From Hymenopus coronatus (Eukaryota > Arthropoda > Insecta > Mantodea > Hymenopodidae), in NCBI GenBank assembly GCA_030762935.1, contig CM060897.1, positions 113,580,176 to 113,644,175 on the forward strand: a stretch of DNA of 64,000 bases, read 5' to 3'. Of the stretch, positions 35,172-46,027 are shown piece after piece; the first letter of the stretch is position 1; each line of letters starts with the position of its first letter. The position numbers were made by a program, and so were the translations under genes. The notes under the pieces are model-generated. The model had not been told where the DNA came from. It saw only the letters and a program-made list of their open reading frames with translations, and ran no database searches.

Positions 35172-35530
35172 CTATAGCAAATGTTGAAAATGTCCTCCAT
35201 CCTGCATAAGGCACAAGTCAACATGTCGTTCCATGTTACTGGCCACTCGTTGGAAGACCCTGTTGTCAATAGCTTGAATCTCCTTTGTGATGTTGTTTTT
35301 CAGATCGGCCAAAATCTGTGAACGTGTGGCGTAAACCCTGTCTTTTAAGTAACCCCCTAGAAAGAAGTCGGCGATGTCAAATCCGGAGATCTCGGTGGCT
35401 ACAGGTTGATGGAAATTATCCGGTCGTCAAAGAAACTTGCAATTAGGCTCATGGATTCATTTGATGTATGGCATGTAGCGCCATCTTGCTGAAAATATCC
35501 TTGACTCAGCTCTACATCGTACTGCATTTA
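35172..35530 (-). pseudogene. Tc1/mariner-type transposase C-terminal fragment
   Basis: Minus-strand translation: YDVELSQGYFQQDGATCHTS, SFFDDRIISINL, stop, PPRSPDLT, then after a one-base frameshift DFFLGGYLKDRVYATRSQ, LADLKNNITKEIQAIDNRVF and QRVASNMERHVDLCLMQDGG, ending FQHLL-stop at 35172. 'FQQDGATCHTS' holds the second catalytic D and 'RSPDLTPPDFFLWGYLKD' the third. The C-terminus is complete, the N-terminal half is missing, and W is lost from 'LWG'. It is a different transposase family from the 33-kb fragment. Confidence 0.82.
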
Positions 35531-35769
35531 CACTTGACTACAAGAACAAAATGTCAAAACAGCTGCCAACAATGCAATTAGGAATAAAATATAAACATCT
35601 GCGCATCTAGTAACAAGGAATTGAAACTCCAGAACATTCTGCTTAATTCGGTGCTAAAATTGTGTTATTGAATGAATTTGCAACAGAATAATCAAACAAA
35701 GAAATGTGTCAGCTCTACATAAATCACTCTGCAGGAGGTACTATAGAGAAAGTAATTAACTGTAAACTG

Positions 35770-36622
35770 CATAAAGACAGAGATTTGTTATATTTCTATG
35801 ATTTTTCTACGTCTCTGTAACATTTTACTATTGTTAAACAACCTATTCTTCTATTTACTCCATGCTAATTGAGATAAGAATTATTAGAAATTATCTTTAT
35901 TACTTACTTCTTTGTAAGCAGAAGGGAAATAAGGGAATACACTACGTTAAAGCAAATATTTTAAAAGCTGGTTGCTATGCGCCTGAAACTGGTTTTTTTG
36001 CATTGCCAGGAGTTTACAAACTCATGTGTGAGAAAAGTTTTAAATATTTTAAAACTACAACCAAGAACAAGGAATAGGTCAACTCTACGAAAAAAATGCA
36101 TATGGAATAAATGCTTTAACGAGATCTACATAAGTTTTTATCTACCTCTTACGGTTTACCGGTTATGCAAATTCAGAAAAAATTATCCAGAATAAGGAGA
36201 TCCTCAGAGGCTCTTCTTATAAAATTCAAGATATAATTTTATTTTTCTTTAATATACGGTAAAGTAATCAAAATCCTTAACACATTTTTAAGAAAATTAA
36301 AACTTCCGAAAATGTTTCCTTGCAAAGCATAGTTTGAGTATGGGGGGATTTCCCTGAAAATATTTTTTTCGCATCCTATGCAACAAGGGGAAGAGACACC
36401 AACAGTTTGATATTTAACGGACTTTTGTTTTAGAATTATGCTACCCATAGACACACACATACACACACTCGTGCGTGCACGCCCTTTTTCTAAAAGTGTT
36501 CCTTTTGGACCCATGGGACTTCCCACATATATTTCCTGTGATATCTCGGCATTGAGTTTTTGGGTGGAATACAACACCTTCTCTACCTACTATGTAAATA
36601 TGTGCTATAGAAAATAAAAGTT
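35770..36622 (+). repeat. DR1 copy, nearly full length
   Basis: From TTTTCTACGTCTCTGTAACA to GTGCTATAGAAAATAAAAG. The palindrome is reduced, and the terminal palindrome is ACCTACTATGTAAATATG. Confidence 0.88.
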
Positions 36623-36869
36623 CACCTTTTTGGTACAATTGATTCTGGAGATATTTGAAAATACATTGAAATAGAAATCATGTGATGTCACAAAGAAGAT
36701 ATGCATGTATCGATAGTTACAGTATGTTTGAACACAGTCCAGCTTTATCTTCACGGTGAATCAAATCAGCTGAAATAGTTTTACCAATAGAACTGACTTG
36801 TGACAGTTTGAATTGCGGTCAAATTGAGGATTGATGTGAGATTCAGGGAAAATATATTACAAGTTAAAA
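36623..36869. other. Short spacer, unrecognised
   Basis: AT-rich spacer between two tandemly oriented DR1 copies. Confidence 0.4.
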
Positions 36870-37740
36870 AATATTGTTCCATTTACTTGAATTGTTCTAT
36901 AACGAAAATTTATTCCCTTATCTTCACGTAGTAAGCGTGATAAATGGTAGTAATAGCTCCTTTGCATAGAACGGAAATAAGGTTATACATTACGATAGTA
37001 AAACTTGTAAAAAGCCGTCAGTATGTGAAACAATTGAAATTCGGTCGCTTTACACGGATAGGAGTAAAATGAAAGAGAAGAAACTAAATAAGACATCCCG
37101 CTTGAGAAAGTTCAAGTGCCTTAACATTGAAACCAATAACAAGGAATATCTCGGAAACGGTAAACTCTACAAAAAGATGTATGATATAAATTGTGTGTTT
37201 TAGCCATATCTACATTTCTGTACAGTAAGTTTTTGTCTATCTCTTACGGTTTACCACTTATCAAAATTCAGCGAGAATGAAGAGGTCGTTAAGTGCAATT
37301 CCCATGAAATTTAAGATATTCATTGGTAATGTAAATATCTTTAATACACAGTATTTTAATCAAAATCATTACATCTATTTTGAGAAGAACAAAATATCAA
37401 AAAACTTTCCATGGAAAGGAAAGTTTGGGGTACGGGCATTTTCTTGAAAATCTTCATATGGCATCCTGGACAGACATTAAACTTAAATGCCAAATTTATT
37501 TTTAAACGTCTTTTCCTTTTTGAGCTATGCTGCATACTCTCACACACACGGAATCTTTTTTAAAAAAAATTGGGATTCAGGGCACCTCAAAACATATATT
37601 TCTCAAATGGGATACCATCTTTCGTTTCATCTCTCTTTCGTTTTTCTCCTATCTGTGCATAGCGATCCGAATTTTAATTTTTGGGTGGGATTCATTACGT
37701 TCTCACCCTATGTGACTTGTACTAAATAGAAAAAGTAAAA
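36870..37740 (+). repeat. DR1 copy, nearly full length
   Basis: Degraded 5' end (ATTGTTCCATTTACTTGAAT), then landmarks 4, 5, 7, 8 and an end ACTAAATAGAAAAAGTAAAA. About 55 bp of foreign sequence interrupt the segment before landmark 8. Confidence 0.85.
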
Positions 37741-38000
37741 ATCATGTACCTTATTAGATAATTCGAATCGCTATAAAAGCGGCTTTGACTTACGTTTATA
37801 GTGGAAACTACATAGCAATAAACTCACTCAAAAGTTATATGTACCTTAAAATTGAGGTGCATATAACTTAGCTACAATTCATTTAATTTATCTTTCTTCT
37901 TGCATTTTTATGAGAGATAACCGATATCTCATTAATGTGCTTTTTTTCCCTATGTTTACTTTCTTCTATGTAGGACTTACAAGCCAGCAGAAAAGCAGAG

Positions 38001-39973
38001 GCTGCGGATTAGAGAGAAGCAGGATGGTTGATCAGTCCGTGGCTCTGGATCAGAGACAAGCCAGGATGATTCATCAGTCCGTGGCTCTGGATCAGACAGA
38101 AGCCAGGATGGTTGATCAATCCGTGGCTTTGGATCAGTGAGAAGCCAGGATGGTTGATCAGTCCGTGGCTCTGGATCAGAGGCAAGCCAGGATGGTTGAT
38201 CAATCCGTGACTCTGGATCAGAGAGAAACCAGGATGGTTGATCAATCCGTGGCTCTGGATCAGAGAGAAGCCAGGATGGTTGATCAATCCGTGGCTCTGG
38301 ATCAGAGAGAAGCCAGGATGGTTGATCAATCCATGGCTCTGGATCAGAGAGAAACCAGGATGGTTCAACAATCCGTGGCTCTGGATCAGAGACAAGCCAG
38401 GATGATTCATCAGTCCGTGGCTCTGGATCAGACAGAAGCCAGGATGGTTGATCAATCCGTGGCTTTGGATCAGTGAGAAGCCAGGATGGTTGATCAGTCC
38501 GTGGCTCTGGATCAGAGGCAAGCCAGGATGGTTGATCAATCCGTGACTCTGGATCAGAGAGAAACCAGGATGGTTGATCAATCCGTGGCTCTGGATCAGA
38601 GAGAAGCCAGGATGGTTGATCAGTCCGTGGCTCTGGATCAGAGGCAAGCCAGGATGGTTGATCAATCCGTGACTCTGGATCAGAGAGAAACCAGGATGGT
38701 TGATCAATCCGTGGCTCTGGATCAGAGAGAAGCCAGGATGGTTGATCAATCCGTGGCTCTGGATCAGAGAGAAGCCAGGATGGTTGATCAATCCGTGGCT
38801 CTGGTTCAGAGAGAAGCCAGGATGGTTGATCAGTCCGTGGCTCTGGATCAGAGAGAAACCAGGATGGTTGGTCAGTACGTGGCTCTGGATCAGAGAGAAG
38901 CCAGGATGGTTCATCAGTCCGTGGCTCTGGATCAGAGAGAAACCAGGATGGTGGATCAGTCCGTGGCTCTGGATCAGAGAAAGCCAGGATGGTTCAACAA
39001 TCCGTGACTCTGGATCAGAGAAAAGCCAGGATGGTTCATCAGTCCGTGGCTCTGGATCAGACAGAAGCCAGGATGGTTGATCAATCCGTGGCTTTGGATC
39101 AGAGAGAAACCAGGATGGTTCAACAATCCGTGACTCTGGATCAGAGAGAAGCCAGGATGGTTCATCAGTCCGTGGCTCTGGATCAGACAGAAGCCAGGAT
39201 GGTTGATCAATCCGTGGCTTTGGATCAGAGAGAAACCAGGATGGTTGATCCATCCTTGGCTCTGGATCAGAGAGAAACCAGGATGGTTCATCAGTCCATG
39301 GCTCTGGATCAGAGAGAAGTCAGGATGGTTGATCAATCCGTGGCTCTGGATCAGAGAGAAACCAGGATGGTTGATCAATCCGTGGCTCTGGATCAGAGAG
39401 AAACCAGGATGGCTCATCAGTTCGTGGCTCTGAATCAGAGAGAAGCAAGGATGGTTGATCAGTCCGTGGCTCTGGATCAGAGAGAAGCCAGGATGGTTCA
39501 TCAGTCCGTGGCTCTGGATCAGAGAGAAGCAAGGATGGTTCATCAGTCCGTGGCTCTGGATCAGAGAGAAGCCAAGATGGTTGATCAGTCCGTGGCTGTG
39601 GATCAGGGAGAAGCCATGATGGTTGATCAGTCCGTGGCTCTGGATCAGAGAGAAGCCAGGATGGTTGGTCAATCCGTGGCTCTGGATCAAAGAGAAACGA
39701 GGATGGTTCATCAGTCCGTGGCTCTGGATCAGAGAGAAACCAGGATGGTTGATCAATCCGTGGCTCTGGATCAGAGAGAAGCCAGGATGGTTCATCAGTC
39801 CGTGGCTCTGGATCAGACAGAAGCCAGGATGGATGATCAGTCCGTGGCTCTGGATCAGGGAGAAGCCAGGATGGTTGATCAGTCCGTGGCTCTGGATCAG
39901 AGAGAATCCAGGATAGTTGATCAGTCCGTGGCTCTGATTCAGAGAGAAGCCAGGATGGTTGATCAGCCCATGA
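38001..39973. repeat. 42-bp minisatellite, about 47 units
   Basis: Tandem units of exactly 42 bp. Each unit starts GGATGGTTGATCAG (or CATCAG), continues with TCCGTGGCTCTGGATC and ends AGAGAGAAGCCA. Unit starts at 38022, 38064 and 38106 confirm the period. Because 42 is a multiple of 3 and the unit lacks stops in several frames, long frames appear on both strands: a plus-strand 14-residue repeat MVDQSVALDQREAR and a minus-strand repeat GLINHPGFSLIQSH. The plus frame has TGA in the units ending CAGTGAGAAGCC (about 38137 and 38473) and a one-base deletion near 38980, so a functional protein is unlikely. Longer-period duplications lie inside the array. Confidence 0.97.
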
Positions 39974-40044
39974 CCTATTTGAAAGTGAGGAAGTGGATTA
40001 TATGAAATAATGGTGTAGTGGATGACAGCAAAGTTAATAGACAG

Positions 40045-40190
40045 TTGGTAGAATGAATGGCGTGGAAAACTGAGAACCCGGAGTAATTCGACTTTGCACC
40101 CAGAAGTCCCACATGCGGTTTGCTGGGATCACCTTGCCTGGGTGAGAGGCAAGTAACCTACTCACTTGGTCACGGCAATGCTGATATTTC
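40045..40190 (-). mobile_element. SINE-B, head and partial body
   Basis: On the minus strand CATTGCCGTGACCAAGTGAG (A-box side) and AGCAAACCGCATGTGGGACT are followed by a shortened body with CCGGGTTCTCAG. The B box is degraded to GGTGATCCCAGC. Confidence 0.6.
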
Positions 40191-41379
40191 AGTAACATCC
40201 ACTGTTAAGAACTATATCGTTTGCAAAGAAATTGTGTCCCTAATACCATTTTGATGAATTATTTCGGCTATTTAGTAATCATAATCAACCATTCCCCTGC
40301 TCACGACGCTTTAGACAAAGAAGAGGCCATTGTTTGCAGGCTGCTATTCTAGATGGCGTTCCTAAAATACACTATTGTCAAATCCACTTGGTAATCAGTT
40401 AACTTTGTACTGATTCTTGATTAGCATTTATGCAAGTCAACGAGAGGCGATCGGTCTAACCACTAACATAATTCATTTTAATTACTTAAACAATTAATTC
40501 ACAATATCTATTTATTTTGATATTAAGGTTCTCTAGTGGAAAAACCTGATTGGCTAAAATGTGTATCGCAAAGGGCATTTTGAACATTTACATGCTTTGG
40601 AAAATGCATTTAGAGAAACACGGTTTTTAATATTTTAAGTGTCATTTGTTATCACTGAAACTTCCTTTTCAAAGGTCACGCAACAAGTGTTTAAATTGCA
40701 AATGGTTGAAAATAACTTCGGCATATTAATAAATAAGCACCACTACATATGACTGTACTAAAATCCAAAAATCATCATTTTCAACAGTCTCTTTAGCTAT
40801 TAATCTTTTTGTGTTTAAAAAGCGTGTTTTTAAAATCCATCTGCGCCTGCGAATTTAGTACAATTTTACTACAATTCTCAAAATATCTAAATGTTCTAGA
40901 AACTGTGATTAGTAAAACTAAGTATCAGAGTTTTGACATACTATTCCCTTGCAGAATAAAAGATATTATCTTATTGAAGACAAAATTATTGCGGATTTGC
41001 TCTCATTACATATACTTAATTTTTTATATAATAAACCATGGAAAATATAAACATTCAATACTTAGTTTGTTATCCATAATGTATTGAATATTCAGTGCAA
41101 TTCGCAGTCTCTTTGCATAAAAATTGTAGCAGGAGATGGCCTGTAAAAGCAGAAAAATGCTTAAAAATGAAATGGGAAAACTTTAGGTTTAAAGTTTGCA
41201 TGTGAAGAGAATTTATAATGTGTAGACTTTTAAAAATGATTATTTTATTAAACTATAAATGTCATAGAGCCACATAACTTCGAAAATAGATAGATTTGAT
41301 CTTTGTAAAAAGACAAATAAGTGGTGTCTTTTTTTTTTATCGAAAGCTACATTGACAGCCATTTGTCACCTTAGAGGTA
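40191..41379. other. No recognisable feature
   Basis: About 1.2 kb without DR1 landmarks, strongly AT-rich. The 92-codon plus-strand frame at 40809 has no recognisable domain. Confidence 0.5.
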
Positions 41380-42588
41380 CTTTTTACTTCCTCTAGTACG
41401 TATGTACATTTTACATAGTAAACACAGCATGTATGTACTCCACTCAAAATTAGATAATGAATTTCACCAAAAATACATGCTTTAAGATCCCCTGAATCCA
41501 AACTAGGCCATTTTATAAGAAAAAAAAAGGTCCGTGTGTAATTGTATGTGTTTGTGTGAGGGGTGAGGGGAGAGCAGCATATCTTAAAAACAAAAAATCA
41601 GTAAAATGCCAAACTTGATACTTAAATTCAGTACTTTCCAAGGATGCCCCACGAAGATTTTTAAGAAAATCGCCTCCCCCCCGAATCATCTCTTATATGG
41701 AAAAGATTCGAAATGTTATATATTCTCAAAACTGAATAAGGATAATAATTATATTTATGATATTTTCGTGACAAACAAATGTATATTTTGAGTTTTATGG
41801 AAATAGCATGTGAGTATCGTCTTCATTCCGGATAAATTTTCTATAATTTGTAGACCGTTATAGGTAAACAAAAGCCTAGTACACAAAAAATGTGCATCTC
41901 ACTAAAGAAAAATAATTTGTCATATAAGTTTTTTAATGCTAACCATTTTGGGGAAATTGGTTTCAATTTTAAACTACTTTTCTAAAGTGATAGTCGACTT
42001 TCACTTCATATATTTTGTTTTCCCCCGGGAATACAAAAGAGAAGCAAATTTCAATTGCTTTACGTCGCGATAGCTTTTAAAACATTTTACTAATACTTTA
42101 GCTTAATGTAATCCATTATTTCCCTTCTACTTACAAGGAATCAATTAATAAGATAATTTATGATTTAATTGTTGTTGTTTTTTTCACAAGCGATGTGTAG
42201 AACAGGAGTTGGATAAGTAGAATCAGATGTGAAACATTCAACGCCATAGCCGGTTGGCTATACTAAGAGTCCTTGGGATTTAAAGTACTTACAACATTGT
42301 AAGTCACCATAGAAGTTTGTCATCTCAAAATAATTTGAGATTACCTTGTGGTTTACTGGGAAACATGCGAGTTAGTTGAGAAATTCACTATTATGCTGGT
42401 ATGTTGCCATGGTAGCTCAGTGGTAGAGCAGCCGGCTAGAGGCCGGGAGATCCGTGGTTTAAATCCCGAATATGCCATTAATTTTTCAGTCTGACTCTAC
42501 TTATCCAAGATAATTTCTGCTAATATTTATCTCCATCAGTATGAACATAGATAAAATAATTAACTTTTGTAACTAAAGTTAATGTATG
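41380..42588 (-). repeat. DR1 copy, split by SINE-C
   Basis: From TTTTTACTTCCTCTAGTACG through landmarks 8 to 3 in reverse. DR1 stops at 42159, resumes at 42507 with a repeated AAGATAATTT, and ends near AACTAAAGTTAATGTATG. Confidence 0.9.
42160..42506. mobile_element. SINE-C insertion with 10-bp target duplication
   Basis: A 347-bp insertion flanked by AAGATAATTT at 42150-42159 and 42507-42516, inside a DR1 copy. The right part, on the plus strand, has the SINE-C core (palindrome CTTACAACATTGTAAG), a tRNA head (GGTAGCTCAGTGGTAGAGCA, then GTGGTTTAAATCCC) and TTTTTCAGTCTGACTCTACT. The left part carries the SINE-C tail in opposite orientation: TAGAACAGGAGTTGGATAAG preceded by TTGTTGTTGTTTTTTTCACA, an A-rich tail when read on the minus strand. 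So the element is retroposed on the minus strand with its 5' part inverted. It is not a tRNA gene. Confidence 0.85.
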
Positions 42589-42589
42589 T

Positions 42590-43092
42590 TTAACATATTT
42601 TCGTAACATACGAAATATATATCTTGAATTTTTTGGAAATAGCCTGAGCAATTACTTCATTCGTGGATGACTTTGCATAATCGGTGAGTCGTAAAAATTA
42701 CTAAAATGTAGAATTCGTTAAAACATTCAACGTACGCTATATAAGATGTTTTTATTTGTTAGTTAGTTTATTGGTTTCAGTTTTAGAAGACCTAAACATT
42801 TCTCAAACGTGAAACCCACATCCGTTTCATGTCACTTTTATTTCACTCTGGGTCATGGAAAGATCCGAATTTCACTGACAATAGCATGGTGTCAACATTT
42901 AGAAATTTTGCTTGACTTTTTAGTCTAGTGTATTCATTTATTTCCCTTCTAATTATAGGAAACTAAGAATAAGACCATATCGAGTAATGTTTTGTCTCGT
43001 TTGGCATTAAGTAGACAAAAGAATAATCTTTTGTAGGAATATCTTCTTTGCAGAACAGATAGAAATAGTCATGTGAATGGAACATACGAGTC
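42590..43092 (-). repeat. DR1 copy, 5' half
   Basis: Starts inside landmark 5 (TAACATATTTTCGTAACATA), has GAATTTTTTGGAAATAGCC and ends AATGGAACATACGAGTCTTT. Confidence 0.85.
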
Positions 43093-43261
43093 TTTTTGTC
43101 ATTAATTTCTACCATTCATGCTTTCGACCACAACTGAACTCGCATATAAGGGCGGATGGGAGTTACACAACTCGCACGCTGTCCCGATTTCAAGGCATTC
43201 GTTCTGGGCCCCGACGGTATAACTCATTTACATCCTGTTGCAAGAAGGCAAATACAATCAA

Positions 43262-43612
43262 CTCCTGATTTCCAATTAGATGATCCCGGCCGATTTCGAT
43301 CCTAAGCGCTCGCATGTGGGATTTGTGGTGGACGAAGCGGCGTCTTGGAGGTTTTTCTCCGGGTCCTCCGGTTTCCTCCGCCATTGATACCACCAATTGC
43401 TCCATCATCACCTTTCATATCATCCATTACGCTTGCATTCCGTATCATCCACTTCCTCGCACTCATGCCTGGTTACGGGCCGACCAGGTTCTTCATTCTG
43501 TGTTTTCGTGTTGTTGAATCTCCAACAGACCTCTGACTCCTAGGCATCCGTTTGCAGGTCCTAATGGGGGTGTCAGTCCTACATAAGGGGAGGGTAAGCC
43601 GGCTACGAAACA
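43262..43612 (+). mobile_element. SINE-B with long 3' module
   Basis: B-box-like GATTTCGATCC, then GCATGTGGGATTTGTGGTGG, GAAGCGGCGTCTTGG, GGTTTTTCTCCGGGTCCTCC and CCGCCATTGATACC. It continues with a ~150-bp module (TGCCTGGTTACGGGCC to GGGGAGGGTAAGCCGGCTAC) also found at 14366-14515. The other SINE-B copies end differently, so this is a subfamily or composite. Confidence 0.7.
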
Positions 43613-44084
43613 TTTGTATTAACAAAATTAATTAATCCAGAAAAATAATGAAAGCTACGAACGAATAACTTAACATAACTTTAATATTTAATTGATATAA
43701 AACTTACCCAATAATTTTAAAGTGATATGCCTGTAATATAAATATTACTTTTAATACAAAACTATGAAAACTGAAGCAAAATTAACTTTTGTGTATGAGA
43801 TGTATAGAGAAACAAACATATTCTCCCCTCAAAATTACTTGATGCATTTATTTCAAAATTTCACAATTAATCAAAAAATAATACAGGTAAATGATAAACA
43901 ATGAACATAATTACTTAAGAAACATAGAATTTTTAATTTTTCACAGGTTGGTCCCCTTTAACCAGTAGAAAAAAGGGCAAAAATAAATAATTAAAAATAA
44001 ATAAAATTCACCATTTCTGTCCTATAGTTTTCATAATAAATATATATTATATTGGGCCACATCTTGGGCTAATAGAAGAAAAAA
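43613..44084. other. No recognisable feature
   Basis: AT-rich sequence between SINE-B and DR1; nothing supported. Confidence 0.5.
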
Positions 44085-44962
44085 TCTGGTATGTTCCATT
44101 CACATGACTTTCTCTACATCTCTGCAATAAATTACAGCTAAAAAGTTTATTCTTCTATTACTTAATGCTAATCGAGAAACAATTAGCAGAAAGGATCTTA
44201 TTTCTTGTTTGCTTGAAAGTAGACGGTAAATCAGGGGAAAGGCAAATCTTTTAAAATCTGTTTGCCATGTAATTGAATTTCCTTTGTTTGTTTGGACAAG
44301 TTGTTGACAAGTTCCCGTATGAAATCTTACTACCGCTTTAGAAAAGTGTTTTAAAACTAAAACCAATAACAAAGAATATCTCAAAAACGTCAAATCCACG
44401 AATAAAATGTATATAACATATATTATGTGTATTAACGAACTCTACATTTTTGTAGTGTAAGTTTTTGTCCATCTCTTACGGTTCAACAGTTATGCAAAAT
44501 TTCGCAAAATTTATCAACAATAAACGTATCTTCAGAGGCTATTTTCAGAAAATTGAAGATATACATTTTATTTGTCTTTAATAAACGACATTTTAATCAA
44601 AGAGCCATTTTTGAGAAAATCAAAATTTTCGAAAACAAATTCCATGTAAAGGGTATTTGTGGTGGGGGAATTTTCTTGGAAAATCTTCGTGTTGTATCCT
44701 TGAAAGATACTGAAATTAAATACCAAGTTTGTTATTTAATGGACATTTTTTTAGCTAAGCTGCCCACAGCCCTCCCACATACATACGGAAATTTTTTTTA
44801 GAAATGCTTTTTTTTTTTTTTTTTTTTTTTTTATTTTTTTTTTTAATTCAGGGGGTTCTAAAACATATATTTCCGTATTTCCGATGAGCCCTCAGTATCG
44901 AATTTTGTGTGAAATACAATACCTTCTCTATAGACTATTACATAGTACGTGTAGAGAAAGTA
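44085..44962 (+). repeat. DR1 copy, full length
   Basis: From ATCTGGTATGTTCCATTCAC to TACGTGTAGAGAAAGTAAAA; all landmarks are present. The T tract is expanded to about 35 bases at 44810-44845. Confidence 0.93.
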
Positions 44963-45954
44963 AAAGTCGTCCTTAACTTCCTCTGCCTATTTCTTAGTTT
45001 ATCATGTTAATTATCAGTATCAAGAATAAACCATAGAGGGTTAAACTAATTTATGCAGTATTTCATCTTTAATAAAGGAGAATTCTTCATCCTTAATAAA
45101 ACCTTTGATAATCAATAATACGTACTAACGGAGAGAACACAATAGGGTTATAATTAATTATGAAGTCCAAAATGAGCCGCACATATCATTGTTGTTTATT
45201 ACAGATGCTCCTCTATTTCAGAAAGACTGGTTGAAGAGAAGGCAGAGAATGGGGAAGGGTGTGGGTTAGAACAAGATTGAGAATTCTGGAAACTAGAGAT
45301 GAAAAAGACTGCGGAAAGACAGCATTTTCAATTACAAACACACTAAGACAGGTTGTTCAGTAGAAATCTCTAAGGAAACAATTTGAGCAAACAGGAAATG
45401 AAATGGCGGTAAAGTTTTCTCACTTTCTGGGATAGGTCCATTGTCACGACGTCTCTCCTCTTATCTCAGCCTATTGACGTGCCTCTGCTGAGAAGTTGTT
45501 CTGCCTGAGTTTATTGCGTGCCGGAACAAGAGATCACGACATCCAGCACGCTTTGCCGGAGTCAACTTCTCCAGAAGCACCGGCAGAGCGCGTTGCTTTA
45601 ATAAGAAAATGAAAGTCACTGCAAACTTGCAACATTAACTATTGTGCAGAGTTTGGCAACAAAAAGTAACAGCTGAATATAGCAGCAAAATTAGGTTCCC
45701 GCTAATTGTTCTAGATGTTTCTCTTATATTTTTAGTGTTAGAATAGTTTTGTGGAAAAGAGCAGCATTCTCTAAAGTAATGCCGTCTTCCAATCCCTCTT
45801 TCTTTTGTTTAAAGCACTGTGATTTATCCAACATGACAATTTGGGACGAAACAGCCATAACCAAGCGCCGGAATGTTAGGTTATAGTACGATTTTATAGG
45901 ATCGTATATGTTCAATTTAGGAACTTATAGTACCGTAACCCCTATGAAAATTAT
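44963..45954. other. No recognisable feature
   Basis: About 1 kb, DR1-free. A GC-richer patch at 45425-45600 includes CCGGAGTCAACTTCTCCAG but no frame or tRNA box that I can name. Confidence 0.45.
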
Positions 45955-46025
45955 ATTTAAAAATCTGATGTGTTACATTCGCATGACTTTCTCTATATCT
46001 ATGTAACAAATTATTGTTAATAAGC
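45955..46025 (+). repeat. DR1 5' terminal scrap
   Basis: AAAATCTGATGTGTTACATT and GACTTTCTCTATATCTATG, about 70 bp. It abuts the 3' end of a reverse copy, which begins TACTTTCTCTACACGC at 46030. Confidence 0.85.
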
Positions 46026-46027
46026 TT

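Noticed and set aside
38009..39253. 414-codon minus-strand and 338-codon plus-strand open frames
   Set aside because: Both lie wholly in the 42-bp minisatellite. A stop-free unit whose length is a multiple of three gives long frames automatically, and the plus frame is broken by TGA units and a one-base deletion.
38001..39973. CRISPR array
   Set aside because: Units are contiguous with no variable spacers, the genome is eukaryotic, and no cas-like gene is near.
42415..42480. Functional tRNA gene
   Set aside because: It has good A and B boxes but weak acceptor pairing, sits inside a retroposed insertion with a target duplication, and shares core and tail with another copy at 17.4 kb.
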